DNA from: Urbifossiella limnaea
GTDB lineage: Bacteria; Planctomycetota; Planctomycetia; Gemmatales; Gemmataceae
Direction: 5' to 3'
DNA length: 64,000 nt
Assembly: GCF_007747215.1 (NCBI RefSeq)
Contig: NZ_CP036273.1
Span: 4,944,322 to 5,008,321 of the forward strand
This document shows, piece after piece, positions 19,501-27,546 of the stretch. Both the position numbers and the translations under genes were made by a program. Below the pieces are notes generated by a model. That model saw nothing but the letters and a program-made list of their open reading frames with translations, was not told the DNA's origin and ran no database searches. The stretch's first letter is position 1, and each line of letters begins with the position of its first letter.

Positions 19501-19619
19501 CGGGCGGCCTTCGCCAGCGCCGCCGGCGGCTCGGCGGCGAGTTGCTGCTGAAGTGGCTCGGCGAACGCCCGGGGCACGCCCGCAGTGAGCAAAAGGAGCG
19601 TGGCGGCGAAGCGCGACAT
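16521..19619 (-). CDS. DUF6797-type c-type cytochrome / glucose-sorbosone dehydrogenase-like propeller
   Basis: 1032 residues from ATG at 19619, signal peptide MSRFAATLLLLTAGVPRAFA. Two heme c motifs: C59-A-K-C62-H63 and C233-A-N-C236-H237. Between them is the putative heme-binding segment seen in large planctomycete cytochromes (GFETITVVTAADRTITGLVA, DIVSRKAGTQSLMPDGLVN). A DUF6797-like region follows (VNTYEVGG, GKRWAIFDLDTMRVAAVW, RGSYAFGDQTLLSYMVGD). The second half is a propeller with GFDFLPDGNRMAVCTWDGDV, NGVCLNPDGSFFVTDQEGFW and YVCGMYAWAGNQTGPGGFYR. Probably a periplasmic dehydrogenase feeding electrons to c hemes; the substrate, perhaps a sugar, is unknown. Confidence 0.85.
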   Translation of the reverse strand: MSRFAATLLLLTAGVPRAFAEPLQQQLAAEPPAALAKAARERGDAGRGAALFFQPALSCAKCHDAEAETRLGPDLAAAGKEATAKYLVESVLFPSRVLKKGFETITVVTAADRTITGLVAAETADALTLVDPAANGTRVVVPKADIVSRKAGTQSLMPDGLVNLLSDRQQFLDLTKYLIEVAEQGPARAKELRPAQTALVIPEYEKDIDHAGLIRGLDEKAVKRGEAIYSRVCANCHGTKEQPGSLPTSPKFAAHVFKNGSDPLSMYQTLTRGYGLMPPQTWMVPRQKYDVIHYLRETYLRPHNPGQLVRTDDAYLATLPQGRKGEYGPAPSNVEPWVANDYGPSLVNTYEVGGTKAAPNIAYKGLAVRLDPGPGGVSRGKRWAIFDLDTMRVAAVWAGDGFIDWKGIHFDGRHGVHPKIVGDVRLVNPVGPGWANPETGSFDDPRMKGRDGRPYGPLPKGWAKYRGSYAFGDQTLLSYMVGDADVLEAIGAEGDAVTRTLEVGKSSRDMLARIAPAGANVRVVGDSRASLGVRDGFHVLSIPAVATPALLKVVIGEAKTVALPRPLKPLTTGGPRRWPDVLKTSVSVGKDAGPFAADTFGLPERNPWNAQLRLTGFDFLPDGNRMAVCTWDGDVWLVSGLLDPAGNLLWQRIASGLFQPLGLKVRDGQLFVCCRDQIVRLHDLNGDGETDYYECFNGDHQVTEHFHEFAMGLQTDAAGNFYYAKSGRHALQAVVPHHGTLLKVSADGATTEILATGFRAANGVCLNPDGSFFVTDQEGFWTPKNRINRVEKGGFYGNLWGFTDITDPSDAAMKQPLCWVTNEFDRSPAELIWVTSEKWGALKGSLLNTSYGTGKLYVVPHETVKGQTQGGMCPLPLPAFPTGIMRPRFHPTDGQLYVCGMYAWAGNQTGPGGFYRVRATGKPVDVPVGLRAKADGLEITFTDALDATAAADAANYAVKVWGLKRSQNYGSKHQDEHPLTVKQAVLQADGKTVRLTLDGIAPTMGMEVRFRLKGADGRPVTGVIHNTIHALP

Positions 19620-19677
19620 TGGGCGGCCCCCGGGGTGATCGTGGCAGTGTGCGGATAAGAGCCGCCACGGGCAATCC

Positions 19678-20001
19678 TCAGCCCCCGGCCGAAAAGAACA
19701 CGGCCAGCCACACCGTCGGTTCGTCGGCCGTCGTCCACTCGACACGGTGCCGCCGACCCGCCGGGATGGTGACGTGGTCGCCGGGGCGCAGTTCGAGGGC
19801 ACCGTCTTCGAAGCCGAGCCGGGCCGCGCCGCGGACGACGAGCACCCATTCGGCTTCGTCCTGGTCGTACCAGAACCCTGGCGGCGAAGCGTGGCCCTGC
19901 GACACAATCCGCTCGACGCGCACGCCGGGGCCGGCGGCGAGCGTCTGCGTCAGCTCCGCGGCCAGGTTCGTCGGCAGGTCTGCGAACAGGTTCGTGGTCA
20001 T
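19678..20001 (-). CDS. cupin-domain protein
   Basis: 107 residues, a single cupin barrel. Motif 1 region: SPPGFWYDQDEAEWVLVVRG; motif 2 region: LRPGDHVTIPAGRRHRVEW. The usual first metal ligands (HxH) appear replaced (WYDQDEAEW), while E and H remain in motifs 1 and 2, so metal binding is uncertain. No signal peptide, so cytoplasmic. It sits 58 bp upstream of the DUF6797 cytochrome gene on the same strand and diverges from an isomerase-like gene. Likely a small-molecule binding or isomerase protein of unknown substrate. Confidence 0.85.
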   Translation of the reverse strand: MTTNLFADLPTNLAAELTQTLAAGPGVRVERIVSQGHASPPGFWYDQDEAEWVLVVRGAARLGFEDGALELRPGDHVTIPAGRRHRVEWTTADEPTVWLAVFFSAGG

Positions 20002-20057
20002 GGTGTCGCCTCGTGCCGTCGGGTAAAATCGGGCCGCCCCGCACCCAGAGGCCCGTC

Positions 20058-20969
20058 ATGGACCGCCGCTCGTTCCTTGCCGCCGCACTCGCTACTGCCG
20101 CCCGCCCGACTCGCGCCGCCGAGCCCGCCCCAACGCGCTTCCAGATTGCCTGCATGACGCTGCCGTACTCGCGCTTCCCGCTCGCCCGCGCGCTCGACGG
20201 CATCAAGGGCGCCGGCTTCCGGTTCGTCGCCTGGGGCACGACGCACGACGAGGGCGACGGCCGGCCGACGCCCGTGATGCCGAAGGACGCCGAGCCCGCC
20301 CGCGCCCGCGAACTCGGCCGCCGCTGCCGCGACCTGGGGCTCGAACCGGTCATGCTGTTCAGCGGCACCTACCCCGAAGCCGCGGACGGTTTCGAGGTGC
20401 ATCGCCAGCGTATCCTCCAGGCGTCGGCCGCGGGGGTTCAACAAGTGCTGACGTTCGGCCACACGAAGGGCGCGAGCCGCGCCGTGTGGGTGGACCGCTT
20501 CCGCCGGCTCGGGCCGATCGCGCGCGACAACAACGTCACGGTCGTGGTGAAGCAGCACGGCGGCGAGACGGGCACCGGCGAGGCGTGCGCCGCCGTCACC
20601 CGCGAGGTCAACCACCCGAACGTCAAGGTGAACTACGACGCCGGCAACGTGCTCGACTACCTCGACAAGGACCCCATCCCGGACATCCGCGCGTGCGCGG
20701 CGGAGGTGCGGAGCCTGTGCATCAAGGACCACCGCAACTGGCCGCGCGACGAGGACTGCGGCCCCGGCTTCGGCGAGATCGACCACTACCGGCTACTCCA
20801 CCCGGTCGCGTTCACGGGCCTGCCGATGCCGCTGGCGTGCGAGAACATCTTCGCACCGCTGGTACCGCGCCCGGATCGTGCGGAAGGCGTGGACGCGCTG
20901 GCGAAGCGGGCGCGCGAGTTTCTCGAAGTCGTGGTCGCGGGGCTCCATGTGCCGGTCGGGAAGAAGTAG
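20058..20969 (+). CDS. sugar phosphate isomerase/epimerase-like TIM-barrel protein with Tat-type signal
   Basis: 303 residues from ATG at 20058. The N-terminus MDRRSFLAAALATAARPTRA is a twin-arginine signal, so the enzyme is probably periplasmic. The barrel follows the xylose-isomerase-like family: RFVAWGTTHDEG, VMLFSGTYPEA, VVVKQHGGETGTGE, VKVNYDAGNVLDYLD, LCIKDHR and CENIF contain candidate acidic and His metal ligands. Substrate unknown; such genes commonly accompany DUF1501/DUF1549 and Gfo/Idh/MocA genes in planctomycete sugar metabolism. Its TAG stop forms the base of a hairpin shared with the convergent DUF1501 gene. Confidence 0.85.
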   Translation: MDRRSFLAAALATAARPTRAAEPAPTRFQIACMTLPYSRFPLARALDGIKGAGFRFVAWGTTHDEGDGRPTPVMPKDAEPARARELGRRCRDLGLEPVMLFSGTYPEAADGFEVHRQRILQASAAGVQQVLTFGHTKGASRAVWVDRFRRLGPIARDNNVTVVVKQHGGETGTGEACAAVTREVNHPNVKVNYDAGNVLDYLDKDPIPDIRACAAEVRSLCIKDHRNWPRDEDCGPGFGEIDHYRLLHPVAFTGLPMPLACENIFAPLVPRPDRAEGVDALAKRAREFLEVVVAGLHVPVGKK

Positions 20970-21022
20970 TTCCGTTGCGGCTTGCGTCGGGCGACGCGAA
21001 GCCGCAAGCGGCAACGGAACTA
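20967..21022. terminator. hairpin shared by two convergent genes, stop codons inside the stem
   Basis: Left arm 20967-20986 and right arm 21003-21022 pair over 20 bp with one mismatch, with a 16-nt loop. The left arm begins with the TAG stop of the plus-strand gene and the right arm ends with the TAG stop of the minus-strand gene, so both coding sequences end at the foot of the same stem. Confidence 0.65.
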
Positions 21023-22426
21023 CGCGAACACCTCGCGCACCACGCGGCCTTTCACGTCGGTCAGCCGGAAGTCGCGGCCGGCGTGGCGGTACGTCAACTT
21101 CTCGTGATCCATGCCGAGTGCCGCGAGTAGCGTCGCGTGCAGGTCGTGCATGTGGACCTTGTTCTCCACGGCGTAGTAGCCGAAGTCGTCGGTCGCGCCG
21201 ACGACGCTGCCGCCCTTCACACCGCCGCCGGCGAGCCACATGCTGAACGCGTGCGGGTTGTGGTCGCGGCCGTCGCCGCCCTGTGCCGTGGGCGTGCGCC
21301 CGAACTCGCCGCCCCACCACACCAACGTGTCTTCCAACAGCCCCCGCTGCTTCAGGTCGGTCAGCAGCGCCGCGATCGGCTGGTCCACCTCGCGCGCGTT
21401 CTTGGCGTGGTCGCGGGTCAGGTCGCCGTGCTGGTCCCACTTGTAGCTGTGCGTCACCTGCACGAACCGCACGCCGGCCTCGCAGTACCGCCGCGCCAGC
21501 AGGCACTGCCGGCCGAAGTTGTCCGTCTCCGGCTGGTTCACGCCGTACTGGTCGAGCACGCGGCGTGATTCCTTCGACAGGTCGGCCACGCCCGGGGCCG
21601 CGGCCTGCATCCGGAACGCCAGCTCGAACGACTCGATACGCCCCTCCAGCGCCGGGTCGGCGCCCGCCGCGGCGAGGTGGCCGTGATTCATCTCTCGGAG
21701 GAGGTCGAGTTGCATCCGCTGCAACTCGACCGACGGGGCCGTGCTGCGGATGTCGCGGATGCTCGACTCGCGCGCCGGGATGCCGGAGTGGCCGATCGCC
21801 GTGCCCTGGAACGCGGCCGGCAGGAACGCGCTCGACCAGTTCTGCACGCCGCCGTGGCCGAGCGTCGGGCAGATGGTCACGAACCCCGGCAGGTTTTGGT
21901 TCTCGCTGCCGAGGCCGTAGGTCACCCAGCTGCCGACGCTGGGCCGGACGAACGTGTCGCTGCCGGTGTGGAGTTGCAGCAGCGCCCCGCCGTGGGCCGA
22001 GTTGTCGGCGTGGATCGAGCGGATGACGCACAACTCGTCGGCCATGCGGCGGACGTGCGGGAACAGGTCGCTGACGGGGGTACCACTCCGGCCGCCGGGG
22101 CGGAACTCCCACGGCGAGCGGAGGAGGTTGCCCGTGGCGGCGAACTGCACCCGCGGCTTCTGCCCCGGGTACGGCTGCCCGTTGTGCCGCGCCAGCAGCG
22201 GCTTCGGGTCGAACGTGTCCACCTGCGACGGGCCGCCGTGCATGAACAAGAAGATGACGCGCTTCGCCTTCGCCGGCCGGTGCGGCGGCCGCGGCGCGAG
22301 CGGCGATGCCGTCGGCTGCGCGTTCGCCAACCCGGCCAGGGCGAGGAGGCCGAACCCGTTGGCGCTCGCCGTCAGCAAGTCGCGGCGGGAGTAGACGGGT
22401 GTCGTGGCGTGGCAGAAGGTTCGCAT
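21020..22426 (-). CDS. DUF1501 domain protein, twin-arginine signal
   Basis: 468 residues from ATG at 22426; a further 69 nt of open frame upstream lacks a good start. The signal contains SRRDLLTASANGFGLLALAG. DUF1501 motifs: VIFLFMHGGPSQVDTFDPKP, VIRSIHADNSAHGGALLQLH, VTHSYKWDQHGDLTRDHAKN, WWGGEFGRTPTAQGGDGRDH and NPHAFSMWLAGGGVKGG. It is a different paralogue from the protein at 14410-15786. The divergent SGNH gene and the DUF1549/DUF1553 gene at 23995-26367 probably belong to the same functional group. Exported, reaction unknown. Confidence 0.9.
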   Translation of the reverse strand: MRTFCHATTPVYSRRDLLTASANGFGLLALAGLANAQPTASPLAPRPPHRPAKAKRVIFLFMHGGPSQVDTFDPKPLLARHNGQPYPGQKPRVQFAATGNLLRSPWEFRPGGRSGTPVSDLFPHVRRMADELCVIRSIHADNSAHGGALLQLHTGSDTFVRPSVGSWVTYGLGSENQNLPGFVTICPTLGHGGVQNWSSAFLPAAFQGTAIGHSGIPARESSIRDIRSTAPSVELQRMQLDLLREMNHGHLAAAGADPALEGRIESFELAFRMQAAAPGVADLSKESRRVLDQYGVNQPETDNFGRQCLLARRYCEAGVRFVQVTHSYKWDQHGDLTRDHAKNAREVDQPIAALLTDLKQRGLLEDTLVWWGGEFGRTPTAQGGDGRDHNPHAFSMWLAGGGVKGGSVVGATDDFGYYAVENKVHMHDLHATLLAALGMDHEKLTYRHAGRDFRLTDVKGRVVREVFA

Positions 22427-22581
22427 CGGGTCACGGTTCCGGTTGTGCGGGTCGTACGGGCGGCGGGTCGTGCGGGGTTTGTTCCGGCTGCTCATCGGCG
22501 GGTGGCGAGGCGGCGAGCGTGCCGATTCCGTTCAGGTGGTGTCGGCTCGGGAACACGAAACACCAAACACCGAACACAAGC

Positions 22582-23985
22582 ATGACGCGACTCGTGGCCG
22601 CCGGCCTGCTGCTCGCCCCGGCGCTGCTCGTTGCCCAGTCGGCACCGTACCCGCCGCCGAAGACGCTCGGCCCCGTCGCGTCGTACGGGGCGAACGTGCA
22701 GCGCGCCATGACGCTGCTGGCGACCAGTACGCCGGAGAAGCGGAACACCGTCCGCGTGCTGTTCTACGGCCAGTCGATCACCGCCCAGGCGTGGACCGCC
22801 GCCGTGGCCCGCGACCTCCGCGCCCGCTACCCGTTCGCCGACCTGAACGTCGAGAACCGGGCGATCGGCGGCTACTCGTCGAACATGCTCGTCCGCACCG
22901 CCGAGGCCGACCTGTACCCGGCGTACCCGGACCTGCTCATCTTTCATGTGTACGGGCCGCCGGCCGAGTACGAGGCCATCATCCGCCGCGTCCGCGAGCG
23001 CACCACCGCCGACATCTTCCACGCCACCGACCACCTCACGCCGATTCACCTGGACGCCGTGGACGAGGCCATCGACCCGGCCAAGCTGACCGAGAAGGCC
23101 AACCCGCACCGGTGGCAGAACCACGTCTTCTACCCCGACCTGTCGCGGCGGTACGGCACCGAGCTGGCCGACGTGCGCGGGCTGTGGCGGCAGTACCTCC
23201 GCGACCACAAGCTGCGGGTCGAAGACCTGAACGGCGACCCCATCCACCCGAACGCCCACGGCGACTACCTCATGGCCGAGATCGTCAAGGCCCACCTCCG
23301 CCACCGCCCCGACCTGCCGGCCGACGCGTGGAAGGACCGCGTCCGCACCCACGCCGTCGGCACCGACGTCCGCTGGGAGAACGGCAAGCTGTCCCTCCCG
23401 TTCGACGGCAACCGGGTGGACCTGCTGTTCCGGCCGGGCGCGGCGGGCAGTCCGGTCGAGGTTCGGGTCGACGGCAAGCGGCCGTCCGAATTCCCCGAGT
23501 TGCTCCTGGCGACGCGGACGTACAACGTCGAGCCGCCGCAGCCGAAGCCGCTGCTGATGCGGGTCGGCGCCACGGCCCCGCGCGTCGTCGAGGAGTGGAC
23601 GCTCACCGCGACCGACTTCACCGACGGCGGCCGCCGCTTCAAGTACACGGTGGCCGGCTCGGTGACCGGCCCCGACGGCGGCGGCGACTCGGCGGCGCCG
23701 TTCGTGTCCAAGTCCGGGCGGGTGGCGATCGACCCGGCCGACTTCAACGCCTACGCCCTGACCGAGACGATGACGCTGCACAAGCAGGCCCGGCTCGTGA
23801 CGCGGTGGAACGTCGTCCCGCAGTCGGTCGATTCCGCCGCCGCGCCGCCGGCCCGCGGCCCGGGGTTCGAGGCCGCGGTGACCGCGGTGCAGGGGCTCCG
23901 CCCGGGCCGGCACGTCCTGGAACTCACCGCCGGAACAGACGCCGCGTTGGAGGCGGTGCGAGTCTACAACCCGCCGCTCCGCTGA
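22582..23985 (+). CDS. secreted SGNH/GDSL-type hydrolase
   Basis: 467 residues from ATG at 22582, signal peptide MTRLVAAGLLLAPALLVAQS. Block I is VRVLFYGQSITAQAW with the nucleophile Ser in GQSI. ENRAIGGYSS matches block II, and DPIHPNAHGDYLMAE carries the Asp-x-x-His dyad of block V. The C-terminal 180 residues look like a beta-sandwich. The family hydrolyses esters on sugars, lipids or polysaccharides; here probably an extracellular carbohydrate esterase (inference). It lies between DUF1501 and DUF1549 genes that read away from and towards it. Confidence 0.8.
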   Translation: MTRLVAAGLLLAPALLVAQSAPYPPPKTLGPVASYGANVQRAMTLLATSTPEKRNTVRVLFYGQSITAQAWTAAVARDLRARYPFADLNVENRAIGGYSSNMLVRTAEADLYPAYPDLLIFHVYGPPAEYEAIIRRVRERTTADIFHATDHLTPIHLDAVDEAIDPAKLTEKANPHRWQNHVFYPDLSRRYGTELADVRGLWRQYLRDHKLRVEDLNGDPIHPNAHGDYLMAEIVKAHLRHRPDLPADAWKDRVRTHAVGTDVRWENGKLSLPFDGNRVDLLFRPGAAGSPVEVRVDGKRPSEFPELLLATRTYNVEPPQPKPLLMRVGATAPRVVEEWTLTATDFTDGGRRFKYTVAGSVTGPDGGGDSAAPFVSKSGRVAIDPADFNAYALTETMTLHKQARLVTRWNVVPQSVDSAAAPPARGPGFEAAVTAVQGLRPGRHVLELTAGTDAALEAVRVYNPPLR

Positions 23986-23994
23986 CGCCGCGCG

Positions 23995-26367
23995 TTACTC
24001 CACGTACACGAACTCGCTGCTGGCGAACACCACGTGGCACCAGGCCGCCCACGCCCGCGGGCGGCGCTCGGCACCCTCCAGCGCCGCGGCGTAGCGCCCC
24101 ACGAAGGCCAGTGCCCGCGCGGTCTCCTCCGTCGTCGGCGGCCGACCGTAGGCGCGCTCGTAGGCCGCGGCCACACGGCCCGCGTCGTCGGCCGGTAGCT
24201 TGAGCAACGACTCCGCGAGCGCCGCCGCCTGCCTGGCCACGAACGGGTTGTTCATCAGGTACAGCGCCTGCGGGGCGACCACCGTCACGGCGCGCTTGCC
24301 GTTCGACACGTGCGGCTCGACGAAGTCGAACGTCTGGAAGAAGTCGAAGACGTTGTTACGGATCACCGGCAGGTACAGGCTGCGGCGGGCGTTGTCGTAG
24401 CGGGCCACGCCGCGGGCGCGATCGTTGTTGATGTACTCGAAGTTGCCGTTCTCCAACAGCGTGCCGCCGGCGGTGCGGTCGAGCGTGCCGGCGACCGCGA
24501 GCATCGCGTCGCGGACCGCCTCGGCTTCGAGCCGCCGCCGCGGGAAGTGCGACAGCAGCCGGTTATCGGGATCGACCGCCGCCGCGGCCGCGGGCACCGG
24601 CCGGCTCGCCATCTGGTACGTGTCGGATAGCAGGATCAGCCGGTGGAGCGACTTCAGACTCCAACCGTTCTTGACGAACTGGGCGGCGAGCCAGTCGAGG
24701 AGTTCGGGGTGGCTCGGCCGCTCGCCGCGGGTGCCGAAGTCGTCCGGCGTGCGGACCAGCCCCTCGCCGAAGTGGTGCTGCCAGACGCGGTTCACCAGCA
24801 CCCGCGCCGTCAGCGGGTTGTCCGCCGACGCGACCCACCGCGCCAGTTCGAGCCGGCCGCTGGCCTTCGCCGGAATCGAAGGTGCCTTGTCGCTCACAAC
24901 CCGGAGGAAGCCGCGCGGGGCCAGCTCGCCGAGCGTCTGCGTATTGCCGCGGACGTGAACCTTCACATCGGCCGGATTCGCCTCGTCCTGCACCGCGAGC
25001 ACGACCGCCGGCGGCGGCACGGTCTTCTCCAACTGCTTGATCTCGGCGCGGCGCTCCTCGGCTTTCAGGTGAAGGGCGTGCCGCTTGTCCTTGTCGGTAG
25101 CCGGCAGCTTGCCGAACTCCTGCTCCAGCGTCCGCAGTTCCTTCGTCACCAGCTTCAGGCGGTCGCGGTAGAGCAGCGTCTCGGGCGAGTCCTTCGGGCC
25201 GAGCGGCCGCTCGTGCGCCTTCGCCACCGTGGCCAGGGTGGCCATCGTCTTCGTGCTCTTGAAGATGCCGGCGAGCGCGTAGTAGTCGCGCGTCGGGATG
25301 GGGTCGAACTTGTGGTCGTGGCAGCGGGCGCAGCTGACGGTCAGCCCGAGGAACGCCTTGCCGGCCACGTCGATCTGCTCGTCCACGATGTCCATCACCA
25401 TCTTGGCCTTGTCCGGCTCGGCGAGCAGCTTCGGCCCGAGCACCAGGAAGCCGGTCGCGGTGAGGCGGTCCTCGCGCGTCGCGGCGTCGTCCGGCAGCAG
25501 GTCGCCGGCCAGTTGTTCGAGCACGAACCGGTCGTAGGGCTTGTCGGTGTTGAAGGCGCGGACGACGTAGTCGCGGTAGCGCCAGGCGTTGCCGAAGGCG
25601 GTGTTCTCGTCGAGGCCGTTGCTGTCGGCGTAGCGGGCCACGTCGAGCCAGTGCCGCGCCCACCGCTCGCCGTAGGCCGACGAGGCGAGCAACCGATCGA
25701 CCACGCGGGCGAACGCACCATCGCCCCGGTCGGCAAGGAACGCGGCGACCTCCTCCGGCGTCGGCGGCAGGCCCGTCAGGTCGTAGGTGACGCGGCGGAT
25801 GAGGGTGCGGCGGTCGGCCGGCGGCGCCGGGGTCAGCCCCGCGGCGTCGAGCCGGGTGCGAACGAAGGCGTCGATCCGGGACTGCGTTGGGTGATTCGTG
25901 TCGGGTACTTTCGGCTCCCGAACGGGCTGAAAGGCCCAGAATCGCTTTTGATCGTCGGTGATGCCCCCGTCCCATCTCCCGCCGCTTGCGGCGGTGACGC
26001 CCGTTCCGCCGGGCCAGACGGCGCCGTCCTTCACCCACTTCTCCAGCGCCGCGATCTGGTCCGGCCGCAGCTTACCTTTCGGCGGCATCTTCAGGTCGCC
26101 GCCGTAGCGGACGGTCTCGACCAGGAGGCTCTTGTCGGCGTGCCCCGGCACCACGACCGGCCCGCTCTCGCCGCCGGCCGCCAGCTCCGCGGCGGTCGTC
26201 AGCTTGAGGCCGCCCTTCGCCTTGCCGTCCTTGCCGTGGCAGCCGCCGCAGTGTTCGAGAAGTAGCGGGCGGACGTGCTTCTCGAAGTGCTCGGCCGCCG
26301 GCTGGGCCGCTGCAATTACGGGGCTCAACAACACGACAGACGCGACGAGCGCGGCTCGGAGCGACAT
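23995..26367 (-). CDS. PSCyt1-DUF1549-DUF1553 protein (planctomycete cytochrome family)
   Basis: 790 residues from ATG at 26367, signal peptide MSLRAALVASVVLLSPVIAAA. PSCyt1 cytochrome-like domain at about residues 25-130 with C40-G-G-C43-H44 and LKMPPKGKLRPDQIAALEKW. DUF1549 follows (WAFQPVREPKVP, YDLTGLPPTPEEVAAFL, RHWLDVARYADSNGLDEN), then CARCHDHKFDP, a helical insert (LKLVTKELRTLEQEFGKL), and DUF1553 (ARVLVNRVWQHHFGEGLVRT, GWSLKSLHRLILLSDTYQM). Complete family architecture. Function unknown, thought to be periplasmic; co-occurs with DUF1501 proteins such as the one at 21020-22426. Its stop lies 9 bp from that of the convergent SGNH gene. Confidence 0.92.
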   Translation of the reverse strand: MSLRAALVASVVLLSPVIAAAQPAAEHFEKHVRPLLLEHCGGCHGKDGKAKGGLKLTTAAELAAGGESGPVVVPGHADKSLLVETVRYGGDLKMPPKGKLRPDQIAALEKWVKDGAVWPGGTGVTAASGGRWDGGITDDQKRFWAFQPVREPKVPDTNHPTQSRIDAFVRTRLDAAGLTPAPPADRRTLIRRVTYDLTGLPPTPEEVAAFLADRGDGAFARVVDRLLASSAYGERWARHWLDVARYADSNGLDENTAFGNAWRYRDYVVRAFNTDKPYDRFVLEQLAGDLLPDDAATREDRLTATGFLVLGPKLLAEPDKAKMVMDIVDEQIDVAGKAFLGLTVSCARCHDHKFDPIPTRDYYALAGIFKSTKTMATLATVAKAHERPLGPKDSPETLLYRDRLKLVTKELRTLEQEFGKLPATDKDKRHALHLKAEERRAEIKQLEKTVPPPAVVLAVQDEANPADVKVHVRGNTQTLGELAPRGFLRVVSDKAPSIPAKASGRLELARWVASADNPLTARVLVNRVWQHHFGEGLVRTPDDFGTRGERPSHPELLDWLAAQFVKNGWSLKSLHRLILLSDTYQMASRPVPAAAAAVDPDNRLLSHFPRRRLEAEAVRDAMLAVAGTLDRTAGGTLLENGNFEYINNDRARGVARYDNARRSLYLPVIRNNVFDFFQTFDFVEPHVSNGKRAVTVVAPQALYLMNNPFVARQAAALAESLLKLPADDAGRVAAAYERAYGRPPTTEETARALAFVGRYAAALEGAERRPRAWAAWCHVVFASSEFVYVE

Positions 26368-26616
26368 GCGGAAACCCTGCGAACAGGCCGGACGAGCGGG
26401 GGGGTAGGCTGTGGACATTCTAGCCCGCACCGGCGGGCGCGGCCAAGCGGCGAAGGCCTCTCCCAACTTGCCCCGCTTACCGGACCGTAACACACACCGC
26501 ACTCTCACCCGATCCGTGGCGTGGCAAGCTGCAACGGTTGGCGCGGTCCTGCGAGCCCTGCCGATCTTGTGGGTGTGACGCAAGCCGGCGAAGCCGGCGG
26601 GGCCGGAGGACGCGGG

Positions 26617-27546
26617 ATGACCAGGGTGACGTGCTTACTCCTGACCGCGGTGGCGACCCTGGCCGGCGGCGGGGGCTGCGTCAGCTGCGCCACCCACGCG
26701 GCCCGCGTGAACTGGGAAGCCGGCCCGACCTGCCCCGTGCCGGTGGTCGAGCGACAGCACGTCTACACGGTCCTGGTTAACGGCGCCTGCCCGGCCGGCG
26801 GGTGCAGCCTCGAAGGGCTCCGCGACGGACTCGTGGAGCGCGGCTTCGTCAAGAACTACTTCGGCCAGGTCGTCCACACGCCCTGGCTGGCGTACGAGAT
26901 GCGGGGCGTGGCGCAATGCGACCCGGCCGCGCGGTTCGTTGTGGTGGGTGCCGACATCGGCTGCCCGCTCGCCGCCCGGCTGGCGCGTCAGGCCGCAGCC
27001 GACGGCCTCGTCGTGGACGCCCTCGTCCTCCTCGACCCGGTGCTGATGCCGACCGCGGCCGACTGCCCGGTCCGCACGGTACTGGTGACGACGGGCGGGG
27101 ACTCCACCTGCGCCCACACGGAGCGTGCGGCCGTGGAGGGGGCGAACCGCCTGACGCTGCCGGGCCATTCGGGCACGGTCGACTTCGTGTGCAGGCTGCT
27201 CACCGAGTCGGCGAGCCGCGTCGAACTGCCGGCGGTGATTACCGAGGTGATTGTGGACCCGGACACGCGGCAGCCGCGCGACCTGTCGCCGCCGCCGGGG
27301 CTGCCGGGCGAGTGGCTGTTCCTGCACGACCAGCCGGGCTACGTGCCGCCGCCGCTGCCGAGCCCGTACCCGAACGTCGGCCCGATCGCCCCGTCGCTGG
27401 TGCCGCGCGGCGGGTACGTCTTCCCCGAACGGCTGCCGCGGCCGCAGTTCACCCCGTGGCCCGGGCAGGTTCCCGTCCCGGTCCCTGGGCAGCCGTTGCC
27501 GTCACCGCGACCCGTGGAAGCCGGCCCCGTATCACAGACCCGATGA
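26617..27546 (+). CDS. hypothetical lipoprotein, Pro-rich C-terminus
   Basis: 309 residues from ATG at 26617. The N-terminus MTRVTCLLLTAVATLAGGGGC ends in a lipobox-like Cys. Residues 45-210 alternate strands and helices (VYTVLVNGACPAGGCSLEGL, FVVVGADIGCPLAARLARQA, VDALVLLDPVL), which hints at an alpha/beta-hydrolase-like fold without a clear catalytic triad. The last 80 residues are Pro-rich (GYVPPPLPSPYPNVGP). Its stop overlaps the start of truD by ATGA, so the two are translationally coupled although no functional link is obvious. Confidence 0.7.
   Translation: MTRVTCLLLTAVATLAGGGGCVSCATHAARVNWEAGPTCPVPVVERQHVYTVLVNGACPAGGCSLEGLRDGLVERGFVKNYFGQVVHTPWLAYEMRGVAQCDPAARFVVVGADIGCPLAARLARQAAADGLVVDALVLLDPVLMPTAADCPVRTVLVTTGGDSTCAHTERAAVEGANRLTLPGHSGTVDFVCRLLTESASRVELPAVITEVIVDPDTRQPRDLSPPPGLPGEWLFLHDQPGYVPPPLPSPYPNVGPIAPSLVPRGGYVFPERLPRPQFTPWPGQVPVPVPGQPLPSPRPVEAGPVSQTR

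Noticed and set aside
25975-26000. CCGCCGCTTGCGGCGG palindrome inside the DUF1549/DUF1553 gene
   Set aside because: It lies in conserved-frame coding sequence and is short; probably chance from GC-rich codons, although it resembles the palindrome core.
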